Assembly (NCBI GenBank): GCA_016930315.1
Contig: JAFGGX010000035.1
Span: 1-43,443 of the forward strand
DNA from: Candidatus Buchananbacteria bacterium
GTDB taxonomy: Bacteria; Patescibacteriota; Patescibacteriia; Buchananbacterales; UBA6539
Direction: 5' to 3'
DNA: 43,443 bases
The first letter of the stretch is position 1. The number at the start of each line of letters is the position of its first letter. Positions 25,046 through 31,843 of the stretch are shown one piece after another. A program made the position numbers and the translations under genes. The notes under the pieces are model-generated. The model worked only from the letters and a program-made list of their open reading frames with translations. It had not been told where the DNA came from and did no database searches.

Positions 25046-25627
25046 TTAAGGAGCATGGTTATCTGGTCGTCCGGGCCGGTCAGCACGGCTTTCTTCCCCA
25101 ACCTCTGTGCTTTTGTGGGGAATATATTTTACTTCGCCGTGACGACCGAAGTAGTAAATCAATAATAACAATACAATCCCAGACCAGACGCAGGAGAGTG
25201 TTATCCAGCAACCAGGGCTTGAATGATCGGCCCAGGAAATCGAGCCGATTGATAAGGCCGTGGAGAGTAGCAGATAAACCAGCCCAGATTTTTGAGGGAG
25301 GCCGTCTTCCGCAGCTTTCCGTAGTCTGTACGTTTGGGTACTCATGATGATTAGCAGGAAGGCAAATGAGGCTGTCGGTAGGTAGTTTGTTATTTGTTTC
25401 CAGTCGACGTCAACGACAGAGGATATAACCGCAACCATTGCGATTAACGTAAGCGCTCCGCAAATAATTGCTATATCTCGGTCTTGGTGGTTGTCTTCCC
25501 AGTTCATGTAGTCCTTTCTGTACTCAAGGTAGAGTTTGAAATATTTGATTGTCCAACACCCAAATAGGACAACGCAGATGATTCCAATGCCCACCACCCA
25601 GAGATTGATTGACGTTTGAATGTGCAT
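25046..25627 (-). CDS. 193-residue membrane protein, accessory
   Basis: Five or six membrane helices (NLWVVGIGIICVVLFGCW, DIAIICGALTLIAMVAVISSV, YLPTASFAFLLIIM, SGLVYLLLSTALSIGSISW, SGIVLLLLIYYFG) and a hydrophilic tail. AAAGGAG precedes the ATG. Own promoter (25669-25697) and terminator (24977). The distribution of helices recalls the smaller neighbours at 24.0-24.9 kb but no sequence relation is clear. No family recognised. Confidence 0.65.
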   Translation of the reverse strand: MHIQTSINLWVVGIGIICVVLFGCWTIKYFKLYLEYRKDYMNWEDNHQDRDIAIICGALTLIAMVAVISSVVDVDWKQITNYLPTASFAFLLIIMSTQTYRLRKAAEDGLPQKSGLVYLLLSTALSIGSISWADHSSPGCWITLSCVWSGIVLLLLIYYFGRHGEVKYIPHKSTEVGEESRADRPGRPDNHAP

Positions 25628-25668
25628 GATCCACTCCTTTTGGTCTAACCAGGCTTGAGATTGCTAAT

Positions 25669-25697
25669 ATCTTGTTATAAAAAAGCCATTTTGTCAA
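25669..25697 (-). promoter_or_regulatory. promoter of the 25-kb membrane-protein gene
   Basis: On the minus strand TTGACA, 17-bp spacer, CAAGAT; a perfect -35 with a poor -10. Confidence 0.5.
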
Positions 25698-25707
25698 TGT
25701 TATTGAT

Positions 25708-25743
25708 TCCAAAAAAGCCGGGCGTGAAAGTCCGGTCTTTATC
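25708..25743. repeat. cassette-border hairpin repeat, copy 4
   Basis: Read on the minus strand, AAAGACCGGACTTTCACGCC followed by CGGCTTTTTT, again with the CTTtCACGCC centre seen at 9219 and 24922. It doubles as a terminator-like element after the gene at 25769. Confidence 0.5.
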
Positions 25744-25768
25744 TGGTGGATGAGGTTAATTCAATTGA

Positions 25769-26377
25769 CTATGAATTGTCAGCAATAAATTTTTGGAAGT
25801 CTTGGTCTTGGTTAATAATTTTTTCAATCACTTCTCGTAGATAATCAGCTTTGGACAACTTTGTATTGTGAGTTTTCCATTGCAAATAGCGCTCGATTTT
25901 TTTGGTCATCCGTAAAGTAAATTTGATAGTGGCTTTTTCACCACTGTCGCCTTGTTCAATTTGCTGTAAAAACTCAAGCAGATTTTCGTCTAAATTTTTT
26001 TGAGTGTAAGTTTTTAAATTTAAAAGCTTAGCGGCGGTTGGCTCTTTTTTAATTTCTAATAAATTTTTATCAATTGTTTTGGCGCTTTGGGTTAAAAATA
26101 GAATTGGTTTTTTGTGGGCTAAGCCAATTGCAATTAAATAGCCGCTTTCCGGTAAAAATTTAGTGCCTTCAATTACAATACCGTCGATTGCTTCGATCAT
26201 ATTTTCACCGGTTGATTCCATTTTCTCCAAATCTTGGTTGGTCAAATCCGAAACATTTTTTTCTTGGCGATTACTCAACACCGTCACCCCAGCTGAATAA
26301 AACAAATCAACAATTCTGGCAAATTGCTTTTCCAGGCTTGTCGGCGCTTTAGTTGGGGCGGCAAAATAGAGACGCAT
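25769..26377 (-). CDS. nucleoside deoxyribosyltransferase-like domain fused to a ribbon-helix-helix-like domain
   Basis: A 202-residue protein. Residues 1-110 (MRLYFAAPTKAPTSLEKQFA, MIEAIDGIVIEGTKFLPESGYLIAIGLAHKKPILFL) have the order of a nucleoside 2-deoxyribosyltransferase/DNPH-like fold, with the glutamate in the SGYLIA helix. Residues about 150-190 (ATIKFTLRMTKKIERYLQW, SKADYLREVIEKII) read as an RHH DNA-binding unit. The fusion suggests a nucleotide-sensing regulator or a targeted hydrolase. Its start lies two bases after the stop of the asparaginase-like gene, so the two are co-expressed. Confidence 0.55.
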   Translation of the reverse strand: MRLYFAAPTKAPTSLEKQFARIVDLFYSAGVTVLSNRQEKNVSDLTNQDLEKMESTGENMIEAIDGIVIEGTKFLPESGYLIAIGLAHKKPILFLTQSAKTIDKNLLEIKKEPTAAKLLNLKTYTQKNLDENLLEFLQQIEQGDSGEKATIKFTLRMTKKIERYLQWKTHNTKLSKADYLREVIEKIINQDQDFQKFIADNS

Positions 26378-26379
26378 AA

Positions 26380-27309
26380 TTAAAGAATTTCTCCCGCGAT
26401 ATTAGTGGCCATTAAATCTTTGACCTTTTTGATATTTTTGGTTTGAGCCAATGCCCACATGGTTTTAACTACCGCCGTTGGCCAGGTGAGTTGATCAACC
26501 GAAATAAAGTTTTTTATTTTGGCCAATTGTTCATTTTCATTTTTTTGTGACCAACAGATCACCACCGGCAAATTTTGATTTTTGGTTAAAATGGTAATTA
26601 ATTTTTCGGGTAAATGTTGGTGGTGTTTGGCGTTGATTACAATCCCCTGTTTTTGGTCGATGACCTGAGCAATGGTTTGATAATCAAGATCTGGTTGAAG
26701 ATGAATGGTTAAGATGTTTTGGTTTAAGCTTGGTTTAAAAATGCCGTTAGCTTTTTTGATCAAAAGTTTTTTAAAAATTCTGACGCCAAAATCAACTCGA
26801 CCAAAAATTGCTTCAAGTGGCGCGTCGAATTTATTAAAAGCTTCAATTTGACTGAATTGGGCCTGACTGCCGCGGATTAATTTATTGCCAAACATTAAAC
26901 AAACTTCATTGATTTTAACGCTGGCCGATTGAATGGCGTTAATTAGGTTGGCTCTAGACTCGAATTGGCTTTGGTCTTTAGCGGTTTGGCCGCTGGTTAA
27001 AACAATTGGTTTGTTTAAACCCAAAGTTAAAAATGACAAAGCCGCCGCGGTGTAGACAATGTTGTCAAAATCGTGCAAAACTACAAAGCCGACAAAATTG
27101 CCGGCATTTTTTTTGATTATTTGGAAAAGCTCAAGCCAGTTTTGGCTTTCGACGTTGGTACTTGATTTTTGAAAAATTAAAAATGGCTTAACTTCAGCAA
27201 CGATGTTAAGTTCCGAGAGGCTTTTAACCCAACTGGCAATTTGATCGGGTTTAATGTTGGGATAAGAGCCGCAGATGATTAAAGCGACTTTTGGTCTTGG
27301 TCTAGTCAT
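26380..27309 (-). CDS. L-asparaginase-fold protein, probably not catalytic
   Basis: A 309-residue protein with the type I/II asparaginase frame: GFVVLHDFDNIVYTAAALSF, NKPIVLTSGQ, SRANLINAIQSA and VCLMFGNKLIRGSQA align with the family. The catalytic residues do not: the N-terminal GGTI is CGSY and the HGTDT motif is HDFDN, so both nucleophilic threonines are missing. It may be a binding or scaffold protein. Operon with the deoxyribosyltransferase-RHH gene; promoter TTGTTC-N17-TATAAT upstream (27345-27373). Confidence 0.65.
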   Translation of the reverse strand: MTRPRPKVALIICGSYPNIKPDQIASWVKSLSELNIVAEVKPFLIFQKSSTNVESQNWLELFQIIKKNAGNFVGFVVLHDFDNIVYTAAALSFLTLGLNKPIVLTSGQTAKDQSQFESRANLINAIQSASVKINEVCLMFGNKLIRGSQAQFSQIEAFNKFDAPLEAIFGRVDFGVRIFKKLLIKKANGIFKPSLNQNILTIHLQPDLDYQTIAQVIDQKQGIVINAKHHQHLPEKLITILTKNQNLPVVICWSQKNENEQLAKIKNFISVDQLTWPTAVVKTMWALAQTKNIKKVKDLMATNIAGEIL

Positions 27310-27344
27310 AAGATGGCTAATTAATAAATGACGGCTTTAAGTTT

Positions 27345-27373
27345 ATTATATCGCCTAATTTATTTTAGAACAA
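27345..27373 (-). promoter_or_regulatory. promoter of the asparaginase-like operon
   Basis: On the minus strand TTGTTC, 17-bp spacer, TATAAT. Confidence 0.6.
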
Positions 27374-27408
27374 GCATTATATAGCGCGTTGACTTTGTTG
27401 AAAGTGGA

Positions 27409-27432
27409 AAAGCCTCTCCGCGGAGAGGCTTT
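27409..27432 (-). terminator. 24-bp perfect palindrome, terminator-like
   Basis: AAAGCCTCTCCG followed by its exact complement CGGAGAGGCTTT, 35 bases past the stop of the small gene at 27467. The T-run is short. Confidence 0.6.
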
Positions 27433-27466
27433 AATGGCAATGGATTTGGTGGGTTGTCACCCGGTT

Positions 27467-27625
27467 TCAGGTGAAAAAGGGCGTGTATGGATTTTCACTG
27501 CTGACCGGTTCTCTTGTTGGGTCGGCAGGTTCGGGCTTGTTTCTGGGCGGAGTTTCGGCGAAGTAGCAGTCTTGTTGGGGGGGGCACCTATCGTTTGGGT
27601 TTGGTTTTCTGGCTGGCTTGCTCAT
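27467..27625 (-). CDS. 52-residue proline-rich accessory protein
   Basis: Not in the ORF track (too short). MSKPARKPNPNDRCPPQQDC and then a Pro/Glu-rich, probably disordered sequence ending NPYTPFFT. The ATG follows AGAGGTGG at good spacing; a TTGACA-N17-TAATTT promoter lies at 27726-27754 and a palindromic terminator at 27409. The plus-strand ORF in the track here is its shadow. Function unknown. Confidence 0.5.
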   Translation of the reverse strand: MSKPARKPNPNDRCPPQQDCYFAETPPRNKPEPADPTREPVSSENPYTPFFT

Positions 27626-27725
27626 GTGTTGCCACCTCTGCGGAGTAGCTTGTGCAGGATTGTTAATACTTGATGGATTCGCCCCTTTCTCCTTTCCATT
27701 TGTTGAATGTGCGATGCTTATTTAT

Positions 27726-27754
27726 AAATTAGCATCGGCGCTTGGTTTTGTCAA
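27726..27754 (-). promoter_or_regulatory. promoter of the 27.5-kb small gene with overlapping inverted repeat
   Basis: On the minus strand TTGACA, 17-bp spacer, TAATTT. CGATGCT and AGCATCG form an inverted repeat that encloses the -10 box (about 27713-27738), a possible operator. Confidence 0.55.
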
Positions 27755-27767
27755 AGTAGATAAATAG

Positions 27768-27832
27768 AACACGTAACATAAAACATGGAACATTACAGGA
27801 ATGTTCCATGTTACGTGCTCTATGTTTTATGA
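27768..27832. repeat. palindromic repeat built from ACACGTAACAT units, copy 1
   Basis: AACACGTAACATAAAACATGGAACAT pairs imperfectly with a downstream ATGTTCCATGTTACGTG segment. A related element lies at 33399-33476. Confidence 0.65.
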
Positions 27833-27843
27833 GTTGAGCGTTG

Positions 27844-29577
27844 CTAAGCATAAAGCTTAGTAATCTCTTTTTGATAATTTTGTTCAATTGTTTTTCGGCG
27901 TAGTTTCAAAGTCGGAGTTAACTCATCTTTAGTTTGAGAAAATTCTTTTGGCAGTAGAACAAATTTTCTAATTTTTTCCCATTCAGCAAATTGGTCGTTG
28001 ATTTTATTAATTCGGTCGGTAAAAAAATCAATAATTTTTTGATCGTTAACTAGTTGATCCGGCTCTTTGGTTGGCATGGCAATTTTGTCGAGCTGACGGC
28101 TCACTTCTTGCCAGTCCGGTACAATTAGAGCGGTTAGATAAGATTTGTTGTTGCCAAAAATAATTGCTTGAGCAATCAACCGGTCGTCTTCTAAAATATT
28201 TTCCAGTTGTTCGGGCCAAGCAATTTTACCATTAGATAAAGAAATCATTTCTTTGCGGCGGCCAATGATGGTTAAAAAACCTTCTGGATCAATAAAGCCT
28301 AAATCGCCAGTGTGCAGCCAGCCGTCGTTGTCGATTGTTTCTTTAGTCAGAGCTTCATTTTTGTAATAACCAAGCATTACGTTTGGTCCGCGAACTAAAA
28401 TTTCTTTGTCGGGATTGAGTTTTAATGCAACGCCAACTAAATGTTGGCCGACAGTACCAAATTTAATATTGTCTGGTCGATTAACCGCTACTACCGGCGA
28501 GGTTTCAGTTAAGCCATAGCCTTCAATAATTTTTATGCCAATTCTGGCGAAAAAACGGGCCAATTTATGGTTTAAGCTCGCCCCACCAGAAATAGTGAAA
28601 CGAAAATGACCGCCTAAAATCTTTTTAATTTTTGAAAAAACTAACTTGTCAGCAATTGTATAAGCCAGCGTGCCGTGTGGTTGGTGCAAGGCCCAGATAA
28701 AAAGTTTGTATTTTAATTTACTCCCCTGTTTAATATTCTCCCAAATTTTGGTGTGCATTTTTTCAAACACCCGTGGTACGGAAACTAAAATAGTTGGCCG
28801 AACTTCTTTTAAATTTTCAGTTAAGGTTTTTATGCTTTCTGCATAAGCAATGCAGGCGCCGCGTAAAATTAATGGGGCGTAGTAACCGGCAGTTCTTTCT
28901 AAAACGTGTGATAGCGGCATAAAAGAAAGCAAAACATCTTTTTCGGTTACCGGCACGGCAGTGATGGCAGCTTCGGCATCAAAAAGTAAATTATAGTGAG
29001 TTAGCATCACTCCTTTTGGCATGGCGGTAGTGCCGGAAGTATAAATTATACTAGCCACGTCATCACGGTGGCAAAGAATTTCGATTGGTTGATTTTCATC
29101 AACCGGTAAATTCATCACCTCGTCGAGCGAAATTAATTTTTTATTGCCAACATAATTTTCCGGATGATCTAGATTAATATAAATAATGGTTTCTAATTCT
29201 GGCAGGTCATCAATTACTAAAATTAATTTATTAAATTGTTCTTGATTGGAAACTAAAATTATTTTTGAACCAGAGTCGAGTAGAATGTGTTTAATAATTT
29301 TTGGTGACAAGGTGGTGTGAACCGGAACAACAATTGCACCCAAAATTAAAGTTGCCAAATCGGTCCTTACCCACTCGGTTCGATTTTCCGATAAAATTGC
29401 CAGCCGATCTCCCTTTTGTAAACCTAAATTTTTTAAACTCAAGGTTAATTTTTCAACTCGTTTTTTTAAATCTTCAAAAGTAATAGTAATATAAGCACCC
29501 TGAAATTTAAATTTCAGAGCCGGACGTTTTGGGAAGTTTTTGGCGGTTTCAAAAAATTGTCTAGGGATTGTACGCAT
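27844..29577 (-). CDS. AMP-forming long-chain acyl-CoA synthetase
   Basis: A 577-residue adenylate-forming enzyme of the ACSL/FadD class. The P-loop IIYTSGTTAMPKGVMLTH (about 187), GYGLTETSPVVAVNRP, WLHTGDLGFIDPEGFLTIIGRRKEMI and the C-terminal ELTPTLKLRRKTI are all present. It would activate fatty acids with ATP and CoA at the membrane, perhaps to use host or environmental lipids, since such small genomes usually lack fatty acid synthesis (inference). A TACAAT box lies six bases before the ATG, so the mRNA is probably leaderless. Confidence 0.9.
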   Translation of the reverse strand: MRTIPRQFFETAKNFPKRPALKFKFQGAYITITFEDLKKRVEKLTLSLKNLGLQKGDRLAILSENRTEWVRTDLATLILGAIVVPVHTTLSPKIIKHILLDSGSKIILVSNQEQFNKLILVIDDLPELETIIYINLDHPENYVGNKKLISLDEVMNLPVDENQPIEILCHRDDVASIIYTSGTTAMPKGVMLTHYNLLFDAEAAITAVPVTEKDVLLSFMPLSHVLERTAGYYAPLILRGACIAYAESIKTLTENLKEVRPTILVSVPRVFEKMHTKIWENIKQGSKLKYKLFIWALHQPHGTLAYTIADKLVFSKIKKILGGHFRFTISGGASLNHKLARFFARIGIKIIEGYGLTETSPVVAVNRPDNIKFGTVGQHLVGVALKLNPDKEILVRGPNVMLGYYKNEALTKETIDNDGWLHTGDLGFIDPEGFLTIIGRRKEMISLSNGKIAWPEQLENILEDDRLIAQAIIFGNNKSYLTALIVPDWQEVSRQLDKIAMPTKEPDQLVNDQKIIDFFTDRINKINDQFAEWEKIRKFVLLPKEFSQTKDELTPTLKLRRKTIEQNYQKEITKLYA

Positions 29578-29889
29578 GACTATATTGTAGCGGAAATTTT
29601 TGAATTAATAAAGGAAAATTCGCTGCTTTTAGCCTACCTACCGTCTTGTGGCGGCAGGCAAGATAAAGGCAACGAATTAGTGTAGCATTATTTAATTAAA
29701 ATTGATAGTAATTTAAGCTTAGCACGCTCAGTTTGCTTGTCCAGAGCGTAAGATGAGGATAAATTGTTTACAAATATTGTTTTTTTCGATATTGTTTAAT
29801 GCGTAAGAGCTATTTTTATGATTTGCGAGCCTCCGTAGCCTGCCTGCCGGCAGGCAGGCTCAATTGGATACCCGCCCGACTCGCCTGAC
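29578..29889. other. intergenic region with GC-rich palindromic repeats
   Basis: No gene seen. It holds a CCTACCGTCTTGTGGCGGCAGG element (29638-29660), the tRNA-Arg promoter and a perfect 24-bp palindrome of GCCTGCCTGCC type (29837-29860), a repeat style common in Parcubacteria genomes. Confidence 0.6.
29768..29796 (+). promoter_or_regulatory. promoter of tRNA-Arg
   Basis: TTTACA, 17-bp spacer, TATTGT, about 94 bases before the tRNA. Confidence 0.5.
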
Positions 29890-29964
29890 GTCCCCGTAGT
29901 TCAACGGATAGAACAAGGGACTCCTAAGCCTTAGATGGAGGTTCAATTCCTCCCGGGGACACCA
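29890..29964 (+). tRNA. tRNA-Arg (CCT)
   Basis: Cloverleaf with acceptor GTCCCCG/CGGGGAC, D-stem GTTC/GAAC, anticodon loop CTCCTAA (anticodon CCT), T-stem GGAGG/CCTCC with loop TTCAATT, and encoded CCA. The anticodon stem AGGGA/GCCTT has an A-G mismatch at the loop-closing position and a G-U pair. GC-rich inverted sequences flank the gene. Confidence 0.88.
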
Positions 29965-30157
29965 GACGAGTCAGGCGGGCGGGGGGCATCTCCGTCCTAA
30001 GCCATTGATCCTGATTCAAGTCCGGGTGGGGGTATTGATTATGGTAGTAAATGAATAAGTTTGATGAAAAGAATTGTAGGCTTGTCCCGCACATCAAGCT
30101 TGTGAGATGTTGCGGGATTCGACTCTTACCACGGGCACCATTTAAGGATTATTTTTT

Positions 30158-30233
30158 GGGCTGTTAGCTCAGTTGGTAGAGCGCTACATTCGCATTGTAG
30201 AGGTCGGGGGTTCGACTCCCCCACAGTCCACCA
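30158..30233 (+). tRNA. tRNA-Ala (CGC)
   Basis: Acceptor GGGCTGT/ACAGTCC contains the G3-U70 alanine identity pair. D-stem GCTC/GAGC, anticodon stem CTACA/TGTAG with loop TTCGCAT (CGC), T-stem GGGGG/CCCCC, CCA encoded. 76 nt. Confidence 0.96.
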
Positions 30234-30474
30234 TTCGACCCATCTTAGCTTAAGTTAAGCCTCGCTCATAGTGTACCATCAATAGATTTGATATTTATAT
30301 TTTACGACTCTATATTTTGGCTAAGTTTAGCTATTATATCTCTATGTAATTTTTAGCTCAAAATATAGAAAAAATACTATTGCAAATGGTTAGATTTGAC
30401 ATTTTCTTAAAAATTGTTATACTGTATTAAGTTTATTTTTGATGTTAAGTTGTTAGTAGTAAATTGTTATTCAC
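30234..30474. other. spacer between the two alanine tRNAs
   Basis: The first 55 bases (TTCGACCCATCTTAGCTTAA..) are a repeat of the sequence after the second tRNA-Ala; the rest is AT-rich and ends with the promoter of tRNA-Ala(GGC). Confidence 0.6.
30396..30423 (+). promoter_or_regulatory. promoter of tRNA-Ala(GGC)
   Basis: TTGACA, 16-bp spacer, TATACT, about 52 bases before the tRNA. Confidence 0.7.
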
Positions 30475-30551
30475 GGGCCGTTAGCTCAGTTGGCTAGAGC
30501 GCCTCCATGGCATGGAGGAGGTCGCAGGTTCAACTCCTGTACGGTCCACCA
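30475..30551 (+). tRNA. tRNA-Ala (GGC)
   Basis: Acceptor GGGCCGT/ACGGTCC with the G3-U70 pair, D-stem GCTC/GAGC, anticodon stem CCTCC/GGAGG with loop ATGGCAT (GGC), T-stem GCAGG/CCTGT, CCA encoded. 77 nt. Confidence 0.97.
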
Positions 30552-30779
30552 TTCGACTCGTCTTAGCTAAAACTAAGCCTCGCTCATGGTGTTCCACCAA
30601 GCTTAAAAAGACGAGGCGAATGCCTTGAGCAAGTCATATTCGAGCTTATCTTGCCGAAGGGCGTAAAAAAATAAACAAAAACTTTGACTATTAACAACCT
30701 ACTATTTTGCTTTAGATGATTTAAAAAACAGTGGAAAATACTGCCATTAAGTAATTCCCACTGTTTTTAGTTATTTAAA

Positions 30780-30795
30780 TGTTCCACGTGGAACA
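30780..30795. promoter_or_regulatory. parS: parS-like centromere site 1
   Basis: TGTTCCACGTGGAACA, a perfect 16-bp palindrome identical to the parS core used by ParB in many bacteria. It ends eight bases before the -35 of the next promoter. Confidence 0.85.
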
Positions 30796-30803
30796 TTTTT
30801 TAA

Positions 30804-30832
30804 TTGACAAAACTAAAATTTTATAATAAACT
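30804..30832 (+). promoter_or_regulatory. promoter of NLDAPP paralogue B
   Basis: TTGACA, 17-bp spacer, TAAACT; leader of about 165 nt containing a strong hairpin, similar in length to the leader of paralogue A. Confidence 0.5.
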
Positions 30833-31004
30833 AGCAAATTAGTTCTTTTAATTTATATAGCCATAGCCAAAAGCCACTCAAATGTGGGTAGTTTTTGGCT
30901 ATGGCTAGGCTATTTAAGTTAGCCCTCTGGCAAAATCTAATTTTTTGTCGATTCGGAGCGAGGCTATAGGCCTGGGCAATGAGGAGACAAAAGGAGCAAG
31001 CGTC

Positions 31005-31685
31005 ATGAGTAAGAAAAATGAAGTGCCATTGAATTGGGTAGGTCTTGGTAAGATTGCGGCCGTTTTTGTTAGGCTGTTTACGATTATCAAGGAGACGTGG
31101 TCTGAAATGGGTATCGGCCTGGAAATCATCGGTTGGGTTACCGCTGAAGGCAAGGATAAGTTCGTCGAGGAATTTCTCAAACCTCTTGGCCAACAGTTCC
31201 TCGCCGCTCAGCGCATCATCGTGGTAAACAAAAATACCATCCTTGTCAATCTTGATGCTCCGCCGATCCTGCCGTTTGACGGCGCAACAGTGGAAACCAA
31301 CAAGGGAGGCGGCTGGGTTACGGTACAGAAGCGCGCTGATGGCCTATACGTTGACGATCGTAAAGTCATTTTGTACCGATCCGAACGTCAAAATGGTGGT
31401 AAGGCTATCAGAGGTTACGAACTTCGCGACGAAGTGATGAACCTGCCAGTGTTGCATCCCAACGTCATGAATGGACTCTACGAACACAGCCACCTCATTC
31501 CCGAGGATTGGAAACAAAACGAAGTCAGATTCATCTACTTCTGGGCTGTTACATTCCGCGGCTTGCGCGGCGACTTGTACGTTCACTACCTATTCTGGTG
31601 CGGCGGCAGTTGGACATGGGATTGCTACTCTATTGGCCTCAGTTTCAAAGGCGACTACTCGGCTGCTGTTCTCGAAAGTAACTAA
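31005..31685 (+). CDS. NLDAPP-motif paralogue B, unknown function
   Basis: A 226-residue soluble protein without recognised domain. An N-terminal helical half (VFVRLFTIIKETWSEMG, GWVTAEGKDKFVEEFL) is followed by LVNLDAPP (80-87), a GGGWVTVQKRADGLYV strand pair, HSHLIPEDW (161-169) and an aromatic C-terminus (FIYFWAVTF, LYVHYLFWCGGSW). It is homologous to the protein at 19333-20088. The ATG at 31005 is set by AAAAGGAGCAAGCGTC; the track's earlier start is rejected. GC-rich codon use; own promoter and terminator. I recall similar multi-copy proteins in Parcubacteria genomes but know no function. Confidence 0.75.
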   Translation: MSKKNEVPLNWVGLGKIAAVFVRLFTIIKETWSEMGIGLEIIGWVTAEGKDKFVEEFLKPLGQQFLAAQRIIVVNKNTILVNLDAPPILPFDGATVETNKGGGWVTVQKRADGLYVDDRKVILYRSERQNGGKAIRGYELRDEVMNLPVLHPNVMNGLYEHSHLIPEDWKQNEVRFIYFWAVTFRGLRGDLYVHYLFWCGGSWTWDCYSIGLSFKGDYSAAVLESN

Positions 31686-31716
31686 GTACTGAGTCCTTTT
31701 GACTTGCAACTCATCG

Positions 31717-31752
31717 ACCCACACTGGTTTACGCTGGTGTGGGTCTTTTCTA
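31717..31752 (+). terminator. terminator of NLDAPP paralogue B
   Basis: GACCCACACTGG-loop-CTGGTGTGGGTC followed by TTTTCTATTT. Confidence 0.88.
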
Positions 31753-31765
31753 TTTAAAAATAAAA

Positions 31766-31781
31766 TGTTCCACGTGGAACA
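31766..31781. promoter_or_regulatory. parS: parS-like centromere site 2
   Basis: TGTTCCACGTGGAACA, identical to site 1, between two convergent terminators. Confidence 0.85.
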
Positions 31782-31798
31782 TTTTTAATAAAAGAGAT

Positions 31799-31825
31799 GC
31801 CGCGTTATTGCTAACGCGGCGATTT
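31799..31825 (-). terminator. terminator of the Cys/His-rich gene
   Basis: On the minus strand GCCGCGTTA-GCAA-TAACGCGGC followed by ATCTCTTTTATT. Confidence 0.8.
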
Positions 31826-31843
31826 TAGTTGCTTTGGAAGCTA

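Larger units (their letters stand above)
30552..31004. other. intergenic: tRNA 3' repeat, terminator, parS, promoter and leader hairpin
   Basis: In order: second copy of the tRNA-Ala 3' repeat (30552-30605); a terminator-like AACAGTGG/CCCACTGTTTTT hairpin (30727-30767); parS (30780-30795); the promoter of NLDAPP paralogue B; and a 15-bp stem TAGCCATAGCCAAAA/TTTTGGCTATGGCTA (30858-30907) in its leader. No gene is seen. Confidence 0.65.

Noticed and set aside
27389-27673. Plus-strand 94-codon ORF
   Set aside because: Starts in a palindromic terminator, no ribosome binding site; it is the shadow of the minus-strand 52-codon gene.
29998-30140. Additional complete tRNA genes
   Set aside because: Only 3'-half-like segments are present; no matching acceptor or D-arm can be built.
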